This document shows, in pieces, positions 53,768-62,764 of a stretch of 64,000 nucleotides of DNA. Source of the stretch: Bacteroidales bacterium. Lineage in GTDB: Bacteria; Bacteroidota; Bacteroidia; Bacteroidales; F082. The stretch lies in contig JAQVLA010000020.1 in the NCBI GenBank assembly GCA_028704385.1, forward strand, positions 1 to 64,000, in the 5' to 3' direction. A program made the translations under genes and the position numbers. The notes under the pieces are model-generated. The model searched no databases. It saw only the letters and a program-made list of their open reading frames with translations, and was not told the origin of the DNA. Position 1 is the first letter of the stretch. Each line of letters opens with the position of its first letter.

Positions 53768-54733
53768 ATGAAAACAGTATCCGAACGATCAGCACGCATC
53801 ATCGAAGTGCGGCAGCTGTTACAACACCATCGCCAGGCCTTTACTGCTATGCCCCTGGCACAACAAGTCGTTGAAGACTACCTGGAAAAGACCCAGCGCC
53901 TTCAAAAGCAAATCAACAAGCTGGTGCAACCCTTTAGCCATACCTATGTGGATCGCATCCAAATGCGCAAAGACTATATGAATCATTTACAACAGCTCGT
54001 AGGCCTTGGACAGTTGCTGGCCAGCCGTAATGCAGATATGCAGCAGCAAACAATTTTCAAAAGCTTCCATCACCGTTTGATGGAAACCTCAGCCTACAGG
54101 GCATTGGCCATCGGAAGCAAAACGCACCAACTGTTAAGCCCCTTGTGCGGGCAACTGGAGCAACTCGGCTCCGGCCAGGCAGACCTCGACCGACTTGCAC
54201 AGCTGATGCAAGCCTATCAGCAGTCCATCAGCACAGCCGAAAAGCAAGCAGCTAATCGCCGGGCACTCAACAGCGAGATCAGAGCGCTGATAAAAAGCTG
54301 CAATGCACTGTTGCGTGATGAGCTCGACAAACTGATCTATCATCAACGCGAATTGCAACCTTTATTATACCAGTCGTATGAGCAAATCCGCAAGCCCAAA
54401 CGCAGGAGACGAAATCTAATTAAAGCACAAACCCAACAAAATGAACCAGTCAGACAAGAACACTTGCCGCCGGCAAAACAGACCATCACATCAGTAACCA
54501 ATGCTGAGACAAGCCAGTCAAAAGAATGGCAATCAACAAAACCCTGTACAATCGCACCCACTGCAAACCAAAATCAATTGGCTGAACATTCAGCAGACCT
54601 CATGCTCCAAAAGCAATTTGCCGAAAGGAAAAGGCACACCGAACTGCATCTTCCGCAGAGCAGTCACAAGTTGAAACAAAGCCTTCACCCTTCTGAATGG
54701 GAAGCACTGTTGCGAAGGCTGTGGCTGTCGTAG
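53768..54733 (+). CDS. Helical protein of unknown function
   Basis: 321 aa, almost entirely alpha-helical and glutamine/leucine-rich: RSARIIEVRQLLQHHRQAFTAMPLAQQVVEDYLEKTQRLQKQINKLV, IQMRKDYMNHLQQLVGLGQLLASRNADMQQQTIF, LNSEIRALIKSCNALLRDELDKLIYHQRELQPLL. The middle ends in a basic patch KPKRRRRNLIK (about 213-223). The last 95 residues are low-complexity and polar. No signal peptide or membrane segment. I recall similar multi-copy helical proteins in Bacteroidota (unverified) but no function. An A-rich leader precedes the ATG. Richer in GC than most neighbours and flanked by 21-bp-periodic arrays, hence possibly linked to them. Confidence 0.75.
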   Translation: MKTVSERSARIIEVRQLLQHHRQAFTAMPLAQQVVEDYLEKTQRLQKQINKLVQPFSHTYVDRIQMRKDYMNHLQQLVGLGQLLASRNADMQQQTIFKSFHHRLMETSAYRALAIGSKTHQLLSPLCGQLEQLGSGQADLDRLAQLMQAYQQSISTAEKQAANRRALNSEIRALIKSCNALLRDELDKLIYHQRELQPLLYQSYEQIRKPKRRRRNLIKAQTQQNEPVRQEHLPPAKQTITSVTNAETSQSKEWQSTKPCTIAPTANQNQLAEHSADLMLQKQFAERKRHTELHLPQSSHKLKQSLHPSEWEALLRRLWLS

Positions 54734-54880
54734 GAGAGGGGGATGGGGGTGTTGTGGTTGTCATGGTTTTAGGTTTGATGAGAAGTGGTTTTTGGATTTT
54801 ATGGTACTATTTCATTTTGCCCCCAACCCCCAAAAATGGGGGCTCCAGCCCGGTGATGATTTGAAGTATTTGTCTGATTT

Positions 54881-54958
54881 GGCGCAACCCCGACAGGGTT
54901 GCTGCTATTGTAGTTAATGTGGTTTTGAAAAGGGATTTCAACCCCGACAGGGTTGCGC
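54881..54958. repeat. Pair of CAACCCCGACAGGGTTG hairpins
   Basis: CAACCC-CGACA-GGGTTG with 7-bp stems (including the flanking G/C) occurs at 54884-54902 and 54939-54956. The outer flanks GGCGCAACCC and GGGTTGCGC make the pair itself an inverted arrangement, as in paired REP elements. A GGGGGT/CCCCCAAAAATGGGGG block lies just upstream at about 54830. Confidence 0.8.
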
Positions 54959-55107
54959 TATATCTTGCCCAATAGTAATTCTTGAAAAATCAATGTGCTG
55001 ATCAAAAGCCGAAATGCCAATAGCATAATATCTATGGAATGGACTTAAACAATGAATATACTGCCAATCGCTAACCGCCAATTGCCAAATGCTTTGGAAA
55101 GGACTCG

Positions 55108-55278
55108 AATGTCTTCGATGTGGACACGAACGTCTTCGATGTGGACTCGAACGTCTTCGATATGGACTCGAACCTCTTCGATGTAGACTCGAACAACAAC
55201 GATGTGGATTTGAACGCCTTCGATTTGAACTCTAAGGGTAACGATTTGGACTCGAATGTCTTTGGGAGGGACTTGAAC
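55108..55278. repeat. 21-bp tandem array 2 (about eight units)
   Basis: Units of 21 bp with TTCGATGTGGACTCGAA-like sequence. The word TTCGATG or its variants (AACGATG, TTCGATT, AACGATT, TTTGGGA) starts at 55114, 55135, 55156, 55177, 55198, 55219, 55240 and 55261. Each good unit holds an inverted TTCGA-N7-TCGAA. The array is open in several frames: plus strand heptads FDVDSNV-like, minus strand RVHIEDV. I treat it as repeat DNA rather than a gene. Confidence 0.8.
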
Positions 55279-55333
55279 TAGTTGTGCGAAAACATTAACT
55301 AAATCAATAACGAATTTTGCGGATACCGATTGC

Positions 55334-56625
55334 ACTTCGGCAGGTTTACCTGGCAACAGACAGGCTCTCTTCGGCTTGCTCAAAGCATCGCAGCCCAGGC
55401 AAATCGGCGCCAGAGCGCGAGTTGAAGTTAAGGGGGTATTGGTTCGACGTAGTCGCAGACTACGCCGAGTAAGATTCAAATATTTCAATATACTTTAAGG
55501 ATTTGTGGTGATTTCATATGAAAATCTTGTAGAAGGCTCCATCCAATTTCTGGCAACTTAAATTATATCAATGCATTAAGAGTTTTCTGCAGAACCTAAC
55601 TGAGCTATTATAACCCCAATACTCCAGCTAATCACTACCACCCAATCTAAATACTAAGTTTACATAATGTAATCCTGAATGAAAAAAATTATAATTGTTT
55701 AAAACGCAACTAATCAGATAATTAGAATTTTTTTTTAATTTTATTAAAAAAAAGTGATTAGATTTCACTTTTTATTGGAATATAATGGATGAAAAGAGGC
55801 AGGGTAAGATTGAAACCAGAGCCGGGCAAGGGTTACTTAAGTTGACATAATATAAACCGGAAAAGAAAAAATGCCTTAATAAAGCAAAGATTATCAGAAG
55901 ATTAAAAAATAATTTCAATAATTTTTCAAAAAAATGGTTACCTTTTTGATTTTCCCGGATTAAGAGATGTAGGGGCAGGATAATTTTAAAACCAAAACCT
56001 GCACTTTAGGAGATAGGAACCAGGGTGATTTTTGAATTTGTTTCTTGAAAGCTTACATTTATGAGCGTATATACACACTATGAAAATGACACAAAGGCAC
56101 TGAGACAAAAACTCAAATGCCTGTTAATATCAATATAAACCAGATAACTTTAGAATTTATGAAAACACATTTTTCAATTGTTTGCATTTGTAATGCTGGC
56201 AGGCTTGCTGATGCAGGGATGCCAAAAAGAACCACAATCCGTTGATTCGGCCGGACAATCAGATGAAATGGTTTACACACCTAAACCTGCCAATCTGGTA
56301 GCCGATATCAACAGCTTTAAGCAAAAAATGACTGCTGTGCGCGAGAATCCCCACCTCAAGAGCGGCGAAGTGATGAGCAAGGAAGAAGCCCGTTGGAACA
56401 TTGAAACATTATTTAATGTTACCTATGGTTTCCCTGATCTGAGTTATAGCAAAACCATTACCGATACTGCCCTGGTTTACCTGCCGGTGGATGCCTCGGG
56501 CAATGCACGGCTGGAAGATGTGGTGGCTGTGTACGAAGAAGTACTGGCACTGGTGACCAACTTTTACCTGGCAGCCAATTTCGATGAAAAAGGTTTTTTA
56601 TTTATGCAGCTTAAGAGTGGGGAAA
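55334..56625 (+). repeat. Segmental duplication, copy A (leader plus 5' half of lipoprotein gene)
   Basis: From ACTTCGGCAGG at 55334 to the GGGGAAA at about 56625 the sequence is nearly identical to 60869-62143. Copy A carries a 21-bp insertion near 55345 (TTTACCTGGCAACAGACAGG-like). The non-coding part has conserved hairpins: GTAGTC-GCA-GACTAC (55449-55463), AAAAAGTGA/TCACTTTTT (about 55750) and a GGTTACC-centred one (about 55935). After 56625 homology persists only at protein level. Confidence 0.9.
56061..56138 (+). CDS. Possible 25-aa upstream peptide, copy A
   Basis: ATG AGC GTA TAT begins a 25-codon frame MSVYTHYENDTKALRQ ending CLLISI, 20 bp before the ancestral ATG of the lipoprotein gene. 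Copy B at 61577 encodes the same peptide with changes K/R and L/F, S/L and one synonymous. It could be a leader peptide or chance. Confidence 0.3.
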   Translation: MSVYTHYENDTKALRQKLKCLLISI

Positions 56626-57239
56626 CCATCAACGGACAGCTCGAAATAAAACTGGAAGCCGTTACCGGTGCGCGTTTGGGCACACAGGATGACCCACCGG
56701 TGAATTGGGAGTACTTTTTTGAAGGCGAAGACTGGAAATATGGTTATGATATGGGGAAATGTGATGACAGCTTTGATGATTCTGATGCATCTGATCAGTT
56801 AGAGATTGCTATCAGAAGCTCCATGGTTGAATGGCCGGAGCCCCCAAATGGTTTCAGGTGGATAACATCAAACACTTTTAATATTGAGCTTACAGGCCAT
56901 GAATATAATTCAGGTAGTGAATTTTTAATTTTTTATATTGAAAAGCCACTGGGTGATAATTTCACTGAAGATGAAATTTGCCTTTATCGGGACGAGATGA
57001 ATTTTCACTTCAATGGTGAGCATACAGTAATCTATCAATTAGTTCCCAATGATCCGGTTTATCCTCAGTTTAGTACTATATCAGATTGGGTTTTATTGAA
57101 AGCAGAAATAGAGGGTAGGCTTTATGATCAAACATATCCAAAATATATTCATCATAAAAACAAACTAAAATATGCAGAGCGTTTGCTGGTACCGGTTTCT
57201 GAACTACCGCTACCAATCGAAATCACTGCTGAGAACTAA
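56159..57239 (+). pseudogene. Lipoprotein A, frameshifted in the signal peptide
   Basis: The natural ATG at 56159 reads MKTHFSIVCICNAG in the wrong frame. Compared with copy B, copy A has five instead of seven T after ACACA (56170-56174), a 2-bp loss. In the frame used downstream, a TTG at 56178 (LFAFVMLAGLLMQGC) or ATG at 56193 could restart; the TTG restart would leave a short but possibly working lipoprotein signal with the lipobox LMQGC. The mature part (about 340 aa) is open to the TAA at 57237 and is homologous to 61675-62742. Function unknown; first of a lipoprotein/T9SS/YadA-like gene set. Pseudogene, phase-off or restart are all possible. Confidence 0.65.
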
Positions 57240-57249
57240 CACAATCTTT

Positions 57250-58743
57250 ATGAAACGGCTTATAATATTTCTTTGGTTCTGGATCGGTTTTGTTGAGGTT
57301 GTTAATGCACAGCATACGTTTCAAATCAGTTATGAAACTGAAAAAGATGAATTCATTCAAAATAGCCTGATAGATAATGAAGGCAATATATTGTTGGTGG
57401 GAAATAGCGGATTTACATTAGACTCGAAAAATGCCCTGATCCTGAAGATAGCGCCTGATGGCACTTTGCAATCGAAACTTATAGAACGACAGGATACTGT
57501 TGGCACGTTTAGTGAAGTAACTATGCTTGATAACGGCAATTATTTTGTTAGCGGATCCTATAATGTGGGTAACGACTTTTATGCCATGGATCATTTTTGG
57601 GTGGTAATATTTGATGAGAATTTGGAAATTTTAGCAGAACATAGCTATGGGATAAATGAACCTTATGTGAAGTATGGGGATTTGCACCGTTCAATAGTAA
57701 ATAAAGAAAGAGAAGTAGCAGTAGTTGCAACCAACAAAAGAATGGTCAATAACTACCTAAGGGACGATTTTATTATGTTTAGGTTCAGTCAACAGGGGGA
57801 CAGCCTGTCCAGTGTGCAATATGAATCCTGGCCAAGCGCTCAACCAAATTCTTTCGACAGCATTCCCGGAACCGACAGCTTGATGATGATAGGAAGGGGC
57901 GTACTCAACACCGGGCAGGAAAGTCTTAACTTTTTGGATATGGAAATGAATATTACCTCAAGCGTCAATATTTCGGATCTGGATGGACATAAAAGGTACA
58001 CCAATGGGAATTGGCTTAACTCTGATGAGTTTTTAATGTTATCCAACTGGATTTTGGATGATGACAAAGGCCGGGAGTATTTGTTTTCTGTATTTCGCGT
58101 CAATACAAGTGGCCAATATTTGCAGGAGCTACATCTTGACAGGCCTGACACCTTAGAGTATGCGGCGTATTTTACAAATCTGGTTGTTGCTCCGGATTCA
58201 TTGATTTATGTTGGAGGCTTTCAGTCGTATAATAATGTTTCATCCACCCCTAGCAATTGTATTATATATTTGATTGACAAGGAATTAAATTTAATTGGTC
58301 GGAAAAATTTCGGCGGGGATGCTAATTATACTTTGATGGGAATAGAAGCAACCTCTGATGGCGGTTGTTTTGCCTATGCATTGCAGACGAATATGCACGA
58401 TAGATGGTATTATGAACGCGATGTAGTGATGTGGAAGTTTCTTCGCGAAGACTTCGAGATCATTACTCAGCTGACGGATCAGCCCACGATGGCATTGAAC
58501 AGCAAGGCCTGGCCCAATCCGGCTGGTGATGTACTGCATATTAGTCTGGATGGCCTGCCCACAGGCAGCGATTTCAGGCTGCAGATATACAACACTGCCG
58601 GCCAGAAGTATTTCGATAAGGCCCTCACCGCCACGACAAAAAGTGTGCAGTGCCAGATTGGAGTATTGCCGGCCGGCACCTATGTGTATCAACTGCGAAC
58701 CGCCACCGGACAAGTTGATAGCGGTGCATTTATAAAACAATAA
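57250..58743 (+). CDS. Secreted beta-propeller-like protein with T9SS type A sorting domain
   Basis: 497 aa from ATG 57250; the frame extends back to 57172 but MKRLIIFLWFWIGFVEVVNAQ is a proper signal peptide. Residues about 25-410 show repeated strands of the kelch/WD type (LIDNEGNILLVGNSGF, LDNGNYFVSGSYNVGND, FDENLEILAEHSYG, IEATSDGGCFAYALQ). The last 80 (LNSKAWPNPAGDVLHISLDGLP ... LPAGTYVYQLRTATGQ) are a type A sorting domain. Ten bp after the lipoprotein gene and 24 bp before the YadA-like gene. It has a paralogue at 62765-64000 with matching motifs such as DVxxxKxLRE near the end of the propeller. Confidence 0.88.
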   Translation: MKRLIIFLWFWIGFVEVVNAQHTFQISYETEKDEFIQNSLIDNEGNILLVGNSGFTLDSKNALILKIAPDGTLQSKLIERQDTVGTFSEVTMLDNGNYFVSGSYNVGNDFYAMDHFWVVIFDENLEILAEHSYGINEPYVKYGDLHRSIVNKEREVAVVATNKRMVNNYLRDDFIMFRFSQQGDSLSSVQYESWPSAQPNSFDSIPGTDSLMMIGRGVLNTGQESLNFLDMEMNITSSVNISDLDGHKRYTNGNWLNSDEFLMLSNWILDDDKGREYLFSVFRVNTSGQYLQELHLDRPDTLEYAAYFTNLVVAPDSLIYVGGFQSYNNVSSTPSNCIIYLIDKELNLIGRKNFGGDANYTLMGIEATSDGGCFAYALQTNMHDRWYYERDVVMWKFLREDFEIITQLTDQPTMALNSKAWPNPAGDVLHISLDGLPTGSDFRLQIYNTAGQKYFDKALTATTKSVQCQIGVLPAGTYVYQLRTATGQVDSGAFIKQ

Positions 58744-58767
58744 CCCTTTAACCTTAAATTCAGTATT

Positions 58768-60717
58768 ATGAAATTCAATGATTTTTACATTTTGTTTTTG
58801 ATTGCTTTTGCTTTCATAACTATCAAACCTACCAATGCACAGAAGCAGACGAGTGCTTCTTCAATTGTTTATACAACCGGGTATAATTTAAGTCAAACCA
58901 ATAATCAAAGAGAGGATTTCTGGATTGGAGGGTCGGATAGTTCGATTTATTACCAAAGCGGATTTGTAGGAATTGGTACTTCAAGTCCCGAAGCCAATTT
59001 GCATGTGCAAGGCAATATGAATGTGGGCAACAACCCACATACAGGTAGCATTATTGGTGAGAATGCCTTTGTTGGAGGGGAAGAAAGTGAGGCTAGTGGC
59101 TTAAATTCATTTGCCTATGGCGATAGAGCAAAAGCCGCAAACACCGGAGCTTTTGCAGTTGGGTTAAGGGCTGAGGCAAATGGTCGTTATTCTACTGCTA
59201 TAGGACGTGCAAGCATGGCTAATCATGATAACGCAATTGCTTTGGGTTATGCTACAGAAGCATCAGCAACTAATGCAATTGTAATTGGAAAACATGCCCG
59301 TGCATCTGTAAGTAATGCTTACATTATTGGAAGCGGTGTAGGGTTAAGCTCAAGTATGTTAGTAAACGAAGTAGATCATTCACTCATAATTGGTTTTGAA
59401 AGCACTGTTCCCACCTTCTTCGTAGGCCCTTCAGATGGCGCAGGCACCACCGGCCGTATCGGTATAGGCAATATGACCGATCCACAGGCCAAGCTGCATA
59501 TTTATTCAGATGTGGATGAGGCAGCCACTTTAAAGCTGGAGCACCAACTTACCGGTACCAACCGCTATGCCGAAATCGGACTAGGTACGCACCGCATATA
59601 TGCCGGAAATTTCGACAATATGGTGTTTGAAACGCCAGACTCAACCAAACATTTCGCTTTTGAGAATGGGAAAGTCGGTATTGGCACTTCAAGTCCCGAA
59701 GCTAATTTGCATGTGCAAGGCAATATGAATGTGGGCAACAACCCACATACAGGTATTCTGATAGGTGAAAATGCTTTTGTGGGTGGGCAAAACAGTATTG
59801 CCTCCGGCAATTACTCTTTTGCCTTTGGGCGGGAATCAAAAGCTACACATATGAACGCCGTTGCAATAGGATTTAAGGCTGAAGCAACAAGCGAAATGGC
59901 AGTATCAATAGGATATATAAATAAAGCGAGAGCAGAATCAACTTACCTGTTTGGGGAGCGTTTAAGTGCTGGTTCTAGCGGTGCTTTTGTTATTGGACGA
60001 GGTGTATCAAGTGAAAATAGCCTTCAAAACAATGTTAATAGTAGTCTAATGATAGGTTTCAACTCCACTGTACCCACCTTCTTCGTAGGCCCTTCAGATG
60101 GTATCGGCACCACCGGCCGTATCGGTATAGGCAATGTGACCGAACCTCAGGCCAAGCTTCACATCCGGGCGGATGAGGAGGAAGATGCCAGCCTTAAGCT
60201 GGAAGCTTCAGCAGGCGGGCGATCAATGGTAATCCTTTCCGAATCGCACAAAATGTCCTATGAAACCGATGAAAACCTGCATTTTAGCACGGCTCAGAAT
60301 AAAGCCTTTGTGTTTCATCAGGGTGATATTTTTATCGAAGATATCCAGAGCGGCATCATTATGCGCTCACCCAACGGACAATGCTGGCGTGGCAGGGTGA
60401 ACGATCAGGGTATGCTGGCCTTTGAACAAACTGAGTGTCCAACAACAGGAACAGCACTACAGGAAGTTGGTGAAACAAAACATTTGTTAAAGGTATTTCC
60501 TAACCCGGCATCAAATCGAATGGAAGTTGTCACCGTAGGCATTTCAGGGCCCTATACCCTGAGGCTTATAGCAGCAACAGGAAACCTGATGCTTGAGCAG
60601 CAATCACATCTTTCCCAAACGCAGCTCAATGTCCAGAACCTGCCTGCCGGAGCTTATATACTTATGCTCGTGCAGGATGAACAGCTAAAAGACAGCGTGA
60701 AGGTTTTGGTGGAGTGA
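58768..60717 (+). CDS. T9SS cargo with two YadA-like head repeat blocks
   Basis: 649 aa. Signal peptide (YILFLIAFAFITIKPTNAQ). Two internal copies of one block (about residues 67-245 and 303-465), each starting VGIGTSSPEANLHVQGNMNV. Each continues with left-handed beta-roll repeats of the YadA head type (SFAYGDRAKAANTGAFAVGL, TAIGRASMANHDNAIALGYA, NAIVIGKHARAS) and ends with STVPTFFVGPSDG ... TTGRIGIGN plus AKLHI. The C-terminus (LLKVFPNPASNRMEVV ... LPAGAYILMLVQDEQLKDSVKVL) is a T9SS type A sorting domain instead of the trimeric autotransporter anchor. Probably a secreted or surface adhesin-like protein. The block repeats are nearly identical in nucleotides, so recent. Confidence 0.88.
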   Translation: MKFNDFYILFLIAFAFITIKPTNAQKQTSASSIVYTTGYNLSQTNNQREDFWIGGSDSSIYYQSGFVGIGTSSPEANLHVQGNMNVGNNPHTGSIIGENAFVGGEESEASGLNSFAYGDRAKAANTGAFAVGLRAEANGRYSTAIGRASMANHDNAIALGYATEASATNAIVIGKHARASVSNAYIIGSGVGLSSSMLVNEVDHSLIIGFESTVPTFFVGPSDGAGTTGRIGIGNMTDPQAKLHIYSDVDEAATLKLEHQLTGTNRYAEIGLGTHRIYAGNFDNMVFETPDSTKHFAFENGKVGIGTSSPEANLHVQGNMNVGNNPHTGILIGENAFVGGQNSIASGNYSFAFGRESKATHMNAVAIGFKAEATSEMAVSIGYINKARAESTYLFGERLSAGSSGAFVIGRGVSSENSLQNNVNSSLMIGFNSTVPTFFVGPSDGIGTTGRIGIGNVTEPQAKLHIRADEEEDASLKLEASAGGRSMVILSESHKMSYETDENLHFSTAQNKAFVFHQGDIFIEDIQSGIIMRSPNGQCWRGRVNDQGMLAFEQTECPTTGTALQEVGETKHLLKVFPNPASNRMEVVTVGISGPYTLRLIAATGNLMLEQQSHLSQTQLNVQNLPAGAYILMLVQDEQLKDSVKVLVE

Positions 60718-60868
60718 AGAAGGTTTGGTTTTCAAACCTGAGGATTACGTTTACAGCAGTGCTGCTAATTAGGCTGGTGGAAAGGGTTTAATAGAGGTTA
60801 CAACATTAACTATAAATGGATAATGCATGTGGTTTAAAAGCAAGAGGAATGGCAATGGCACGGATTAC
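60718..60868. other. Intergenic region before duplication copy B
   Basis: No gene seen. The overlapping open frames 60806-61003 (minus) and 60816-61013 (plus) mirror the frame seen in copy A and are part of the duplicated non-coding sequence. Confidence 0.4.
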
Positions 60869-62143
60869 ACTTCGGCAGGCTCTCTTCGGCTTGCTCAGAG
60901 CATCGCAGCCCAGGCAAATCCGCGCCAGCGCGCGAGTTGAAGTTAAGGGTGTATTGGTTCGACGTAGTCGCAGACTACACCGAGTAAGAATCAAATATTT
61001 CAATATACTTTAAGGATTTGAGGTGATTTCATATGAAAATCCTGCAGAAGGCTCCATCCAATTCCTGGCAACTTAAATTATATCAATGCATTAAGAGTTT
61101 TCTGCAGAACCTAACTGAGCTAATATAACCCTAATACTTCAGCTAATCACGACCACCCAATCCAAATACTAAGTTTACATAATGTATAAAAACTGAACAA
61201 AATATTATGCTTTTTAAAGCATAGCTAATCAGTCAATTATAAATTATTTTAATTTTTATTCAAAAAAAGTGATTAGATTTCACTTCTTATTGGAATATAG
61301 TGGGTGAAAAGAGGCAGGGTAAGATTGAAACCAGAGCCGGGCAAGGGGTACTTAAGTTGACATAATGTAAACCGGAAAAGAAAAAATGCCTTAATAAAGC
61401 AAAGGTAATCAGTAAACTAAGAAATATTTTTAATTTTTTTTCAAAAAAAATGGTTACCTTTTTGATTTTCCCGGATTAAGAGAGGTAGGGGCAGGATAAT
61501 TTTTAAACCAAAACCTGCACTATAGGAGATAGGAACCAGGGTGATTTTTGAATTTGTTTTTTGTAAGTTTACATTTATGAGCGTATATACACACTATGAA
61601 AATGACACCAAGGCACTGAGACAAAGATTCAGATGTCTGTTAATATTAATATAAACCAGATAACTTTAGAATTTATGAAAACACGTTTTTTTCAATTTTT
61701 TACAATTATGCTACTGGCAGGCCTGCTGATGCTGGGATGCCAAAAAGAACCACAATCCGTTGATTCAGCCCGACAAGCAGATGAGATGGTTTACACTCCC
61801 AAAGCGGCCAAATTGGTAGCCGATATCAACAGCTTTAAGCAAAAAATGACTGCTGTGCGCGAGAATCCCCACCTGAAAAGCGGCGAAGTGATAAGCAAGG
61901 AAGAAGCCCGTTGGAACATTGAAACATTATTTAATGTTACCTACGGTTTCCCTGATCTGAGTTATAGCAAAACCATTACCGATACTGCCCTCGTTTACCT
62001 GCCGGTGGATGCCTCGGGCAATGCACGGCTGGAGGATGTGGTGGCTGTGTACGAAGAAGTGCTGGCACTGGTAACCGACTTTTACCTGGCTGCTAATTTC
62101 GATGAGAAAGGCTTTTTATTTATGCAGCTTAAGAGTGGGGAAA
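60869..62143 (+). repeat. Segmental duplication, copy B
   Basis: Second copy of 55334-56625, 5535 bp downstream in the same orientation. It includes the hairpin GTAGTC/GACTAC (60964-60978), the AAAGTGA/TCACTT hairpin, the GGTTACC hairpin and the 5' half of lipoprotein gene B. Confidence 0.9.
61577..61654 (+). CDS. Possible 25-aa upstream peptide, copy B
   Basis: Same 25-codon frame as in copy A (MSVYTHYENDTKALRQ ... CLLILI), ending 20 bp before the lipoprotein ATG at 61675. Differences to copy A are mostly conservative, which is weak support for translation. Confidence 0.3.
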   Translation: MSVYTHYENDTKALRQRFRCLLILI

Positions 62144-62742
62144 TAATAAATGGTCAAATGGAGATATTTGTAAGCTCAATAACCGGCGAACAGCGCTCTA
62201 CTCCACCCGACCCACCGCAAGAATGGAAACCTTTTGAAGCAGGCGAAGAATGGTGGTATGGCGAGCTATATGGAAAATGTGATTTTGATCCATTGTATCT
62301 TGGTACAGATGCCGCAAAGGAATTAGAACATTATCTGAACACTAACAAGCATGTACCACCTCCACCACCTACCGGTTTTAGATATATATATGTTGACCAT
62401 GAGTTTATTGAAAGATTTGGTGATGAATATCTCGATGATGATGGCAATTATCTAATTTATTATATTGAACGAGAAGCCGGTGATTTTACTATTGATGAAA
62501 AATGTCTTAATTGGGAAGAATTAAACTTTCATTATTTTGGGCAAAAGGAGGTGATATATAACATCATACCTGAGGAAGAAAACAAACCTGAAAATTGGAA
62601 GTTTATGTCTTGTGTACTAACCGGAAAGCAAGCTAATGGTCGAATTACAATGCACCCTTGTTTGCACCATAAAAACGAACTTACCTATGCATACCGCTAT
62701 TTGGTGCCAATAGAAGATATTCCTTTACCAACTGAGTTTTAA
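61675..62742 (+). CDS. Lipoprotein B of unknown function
   Basis: 355 aa from ATG 61675; the frame extends to 61633, but MKTRFFQFFTIMLLAGLLMLGC is a perfect lipoprotein signal with lipobox LMLGC. Residues about 20-155 are nearly identical to lipoprotein A (VADINSFKQKMTAVRENPHLKSGEV, EARWNIETLFNVTYGFPDLSYSKTITD). The rest is only distantly similar, with shared motifs GKCD, LIYYIE, DEKCLNWEELNFH, VIYNIIP and HHKNELTYAYRYLVP. Outer-membrane lipoprotein; function unknown. Followed after 22 bp by a T9SS-type gene. Confidence 0.85.
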   Translation: MKTRFFQFFTIMLLAGLLMLGCQKEPQSVDSARQADEMVYTPKAAKLVADINSFKQKMTAVRENPHLKSGEVISKEEARWNIETLFNVTYGFPDLSYSKTITDTALVYLPVDASGNARLEDVVAVYEEVLALVTDFYLAANFDEKGFLFMQLKSGEIINGQMEIFVSSITGEQRSTPPDPPQEWKPFEAGEEWWYGELYGKCDFDPLYLGTDAAKELEHYLNTNKHVPPPPPTGFRYIYVDHEFIERFGDEYLDDDGNYLIYYIEREAGDFTIDEKCLNWEELNFHYFGQKEVIYNIIPEEENKPENWKFMSCVLTGKQANGRITMHPCLHHKNELTYAYRYLVPIEDIPLPTEF

Positions 62743-62764
62743 ATAGCTAAATACCCCTAGTAGT

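Noticed and set aside
55108-55278. CRISPR array
   Set aside because: A 21-bp contiguous tandem period leaves no spacers.
55045-55488. 147-codon minus-strand open frame with RVHIEDV heptads
   Set aside because: The heptads follow from the 21-bp tandem repeat, which is open in several frames; the rest lies in the duplicated non-coding leader. No domain or start signal.
60806-61013. Overlapping 65-codon open frames on both strands
   Set aside because: Shared with the copy A leader and part of duplicated non-coding sequence; no recognisable protein.
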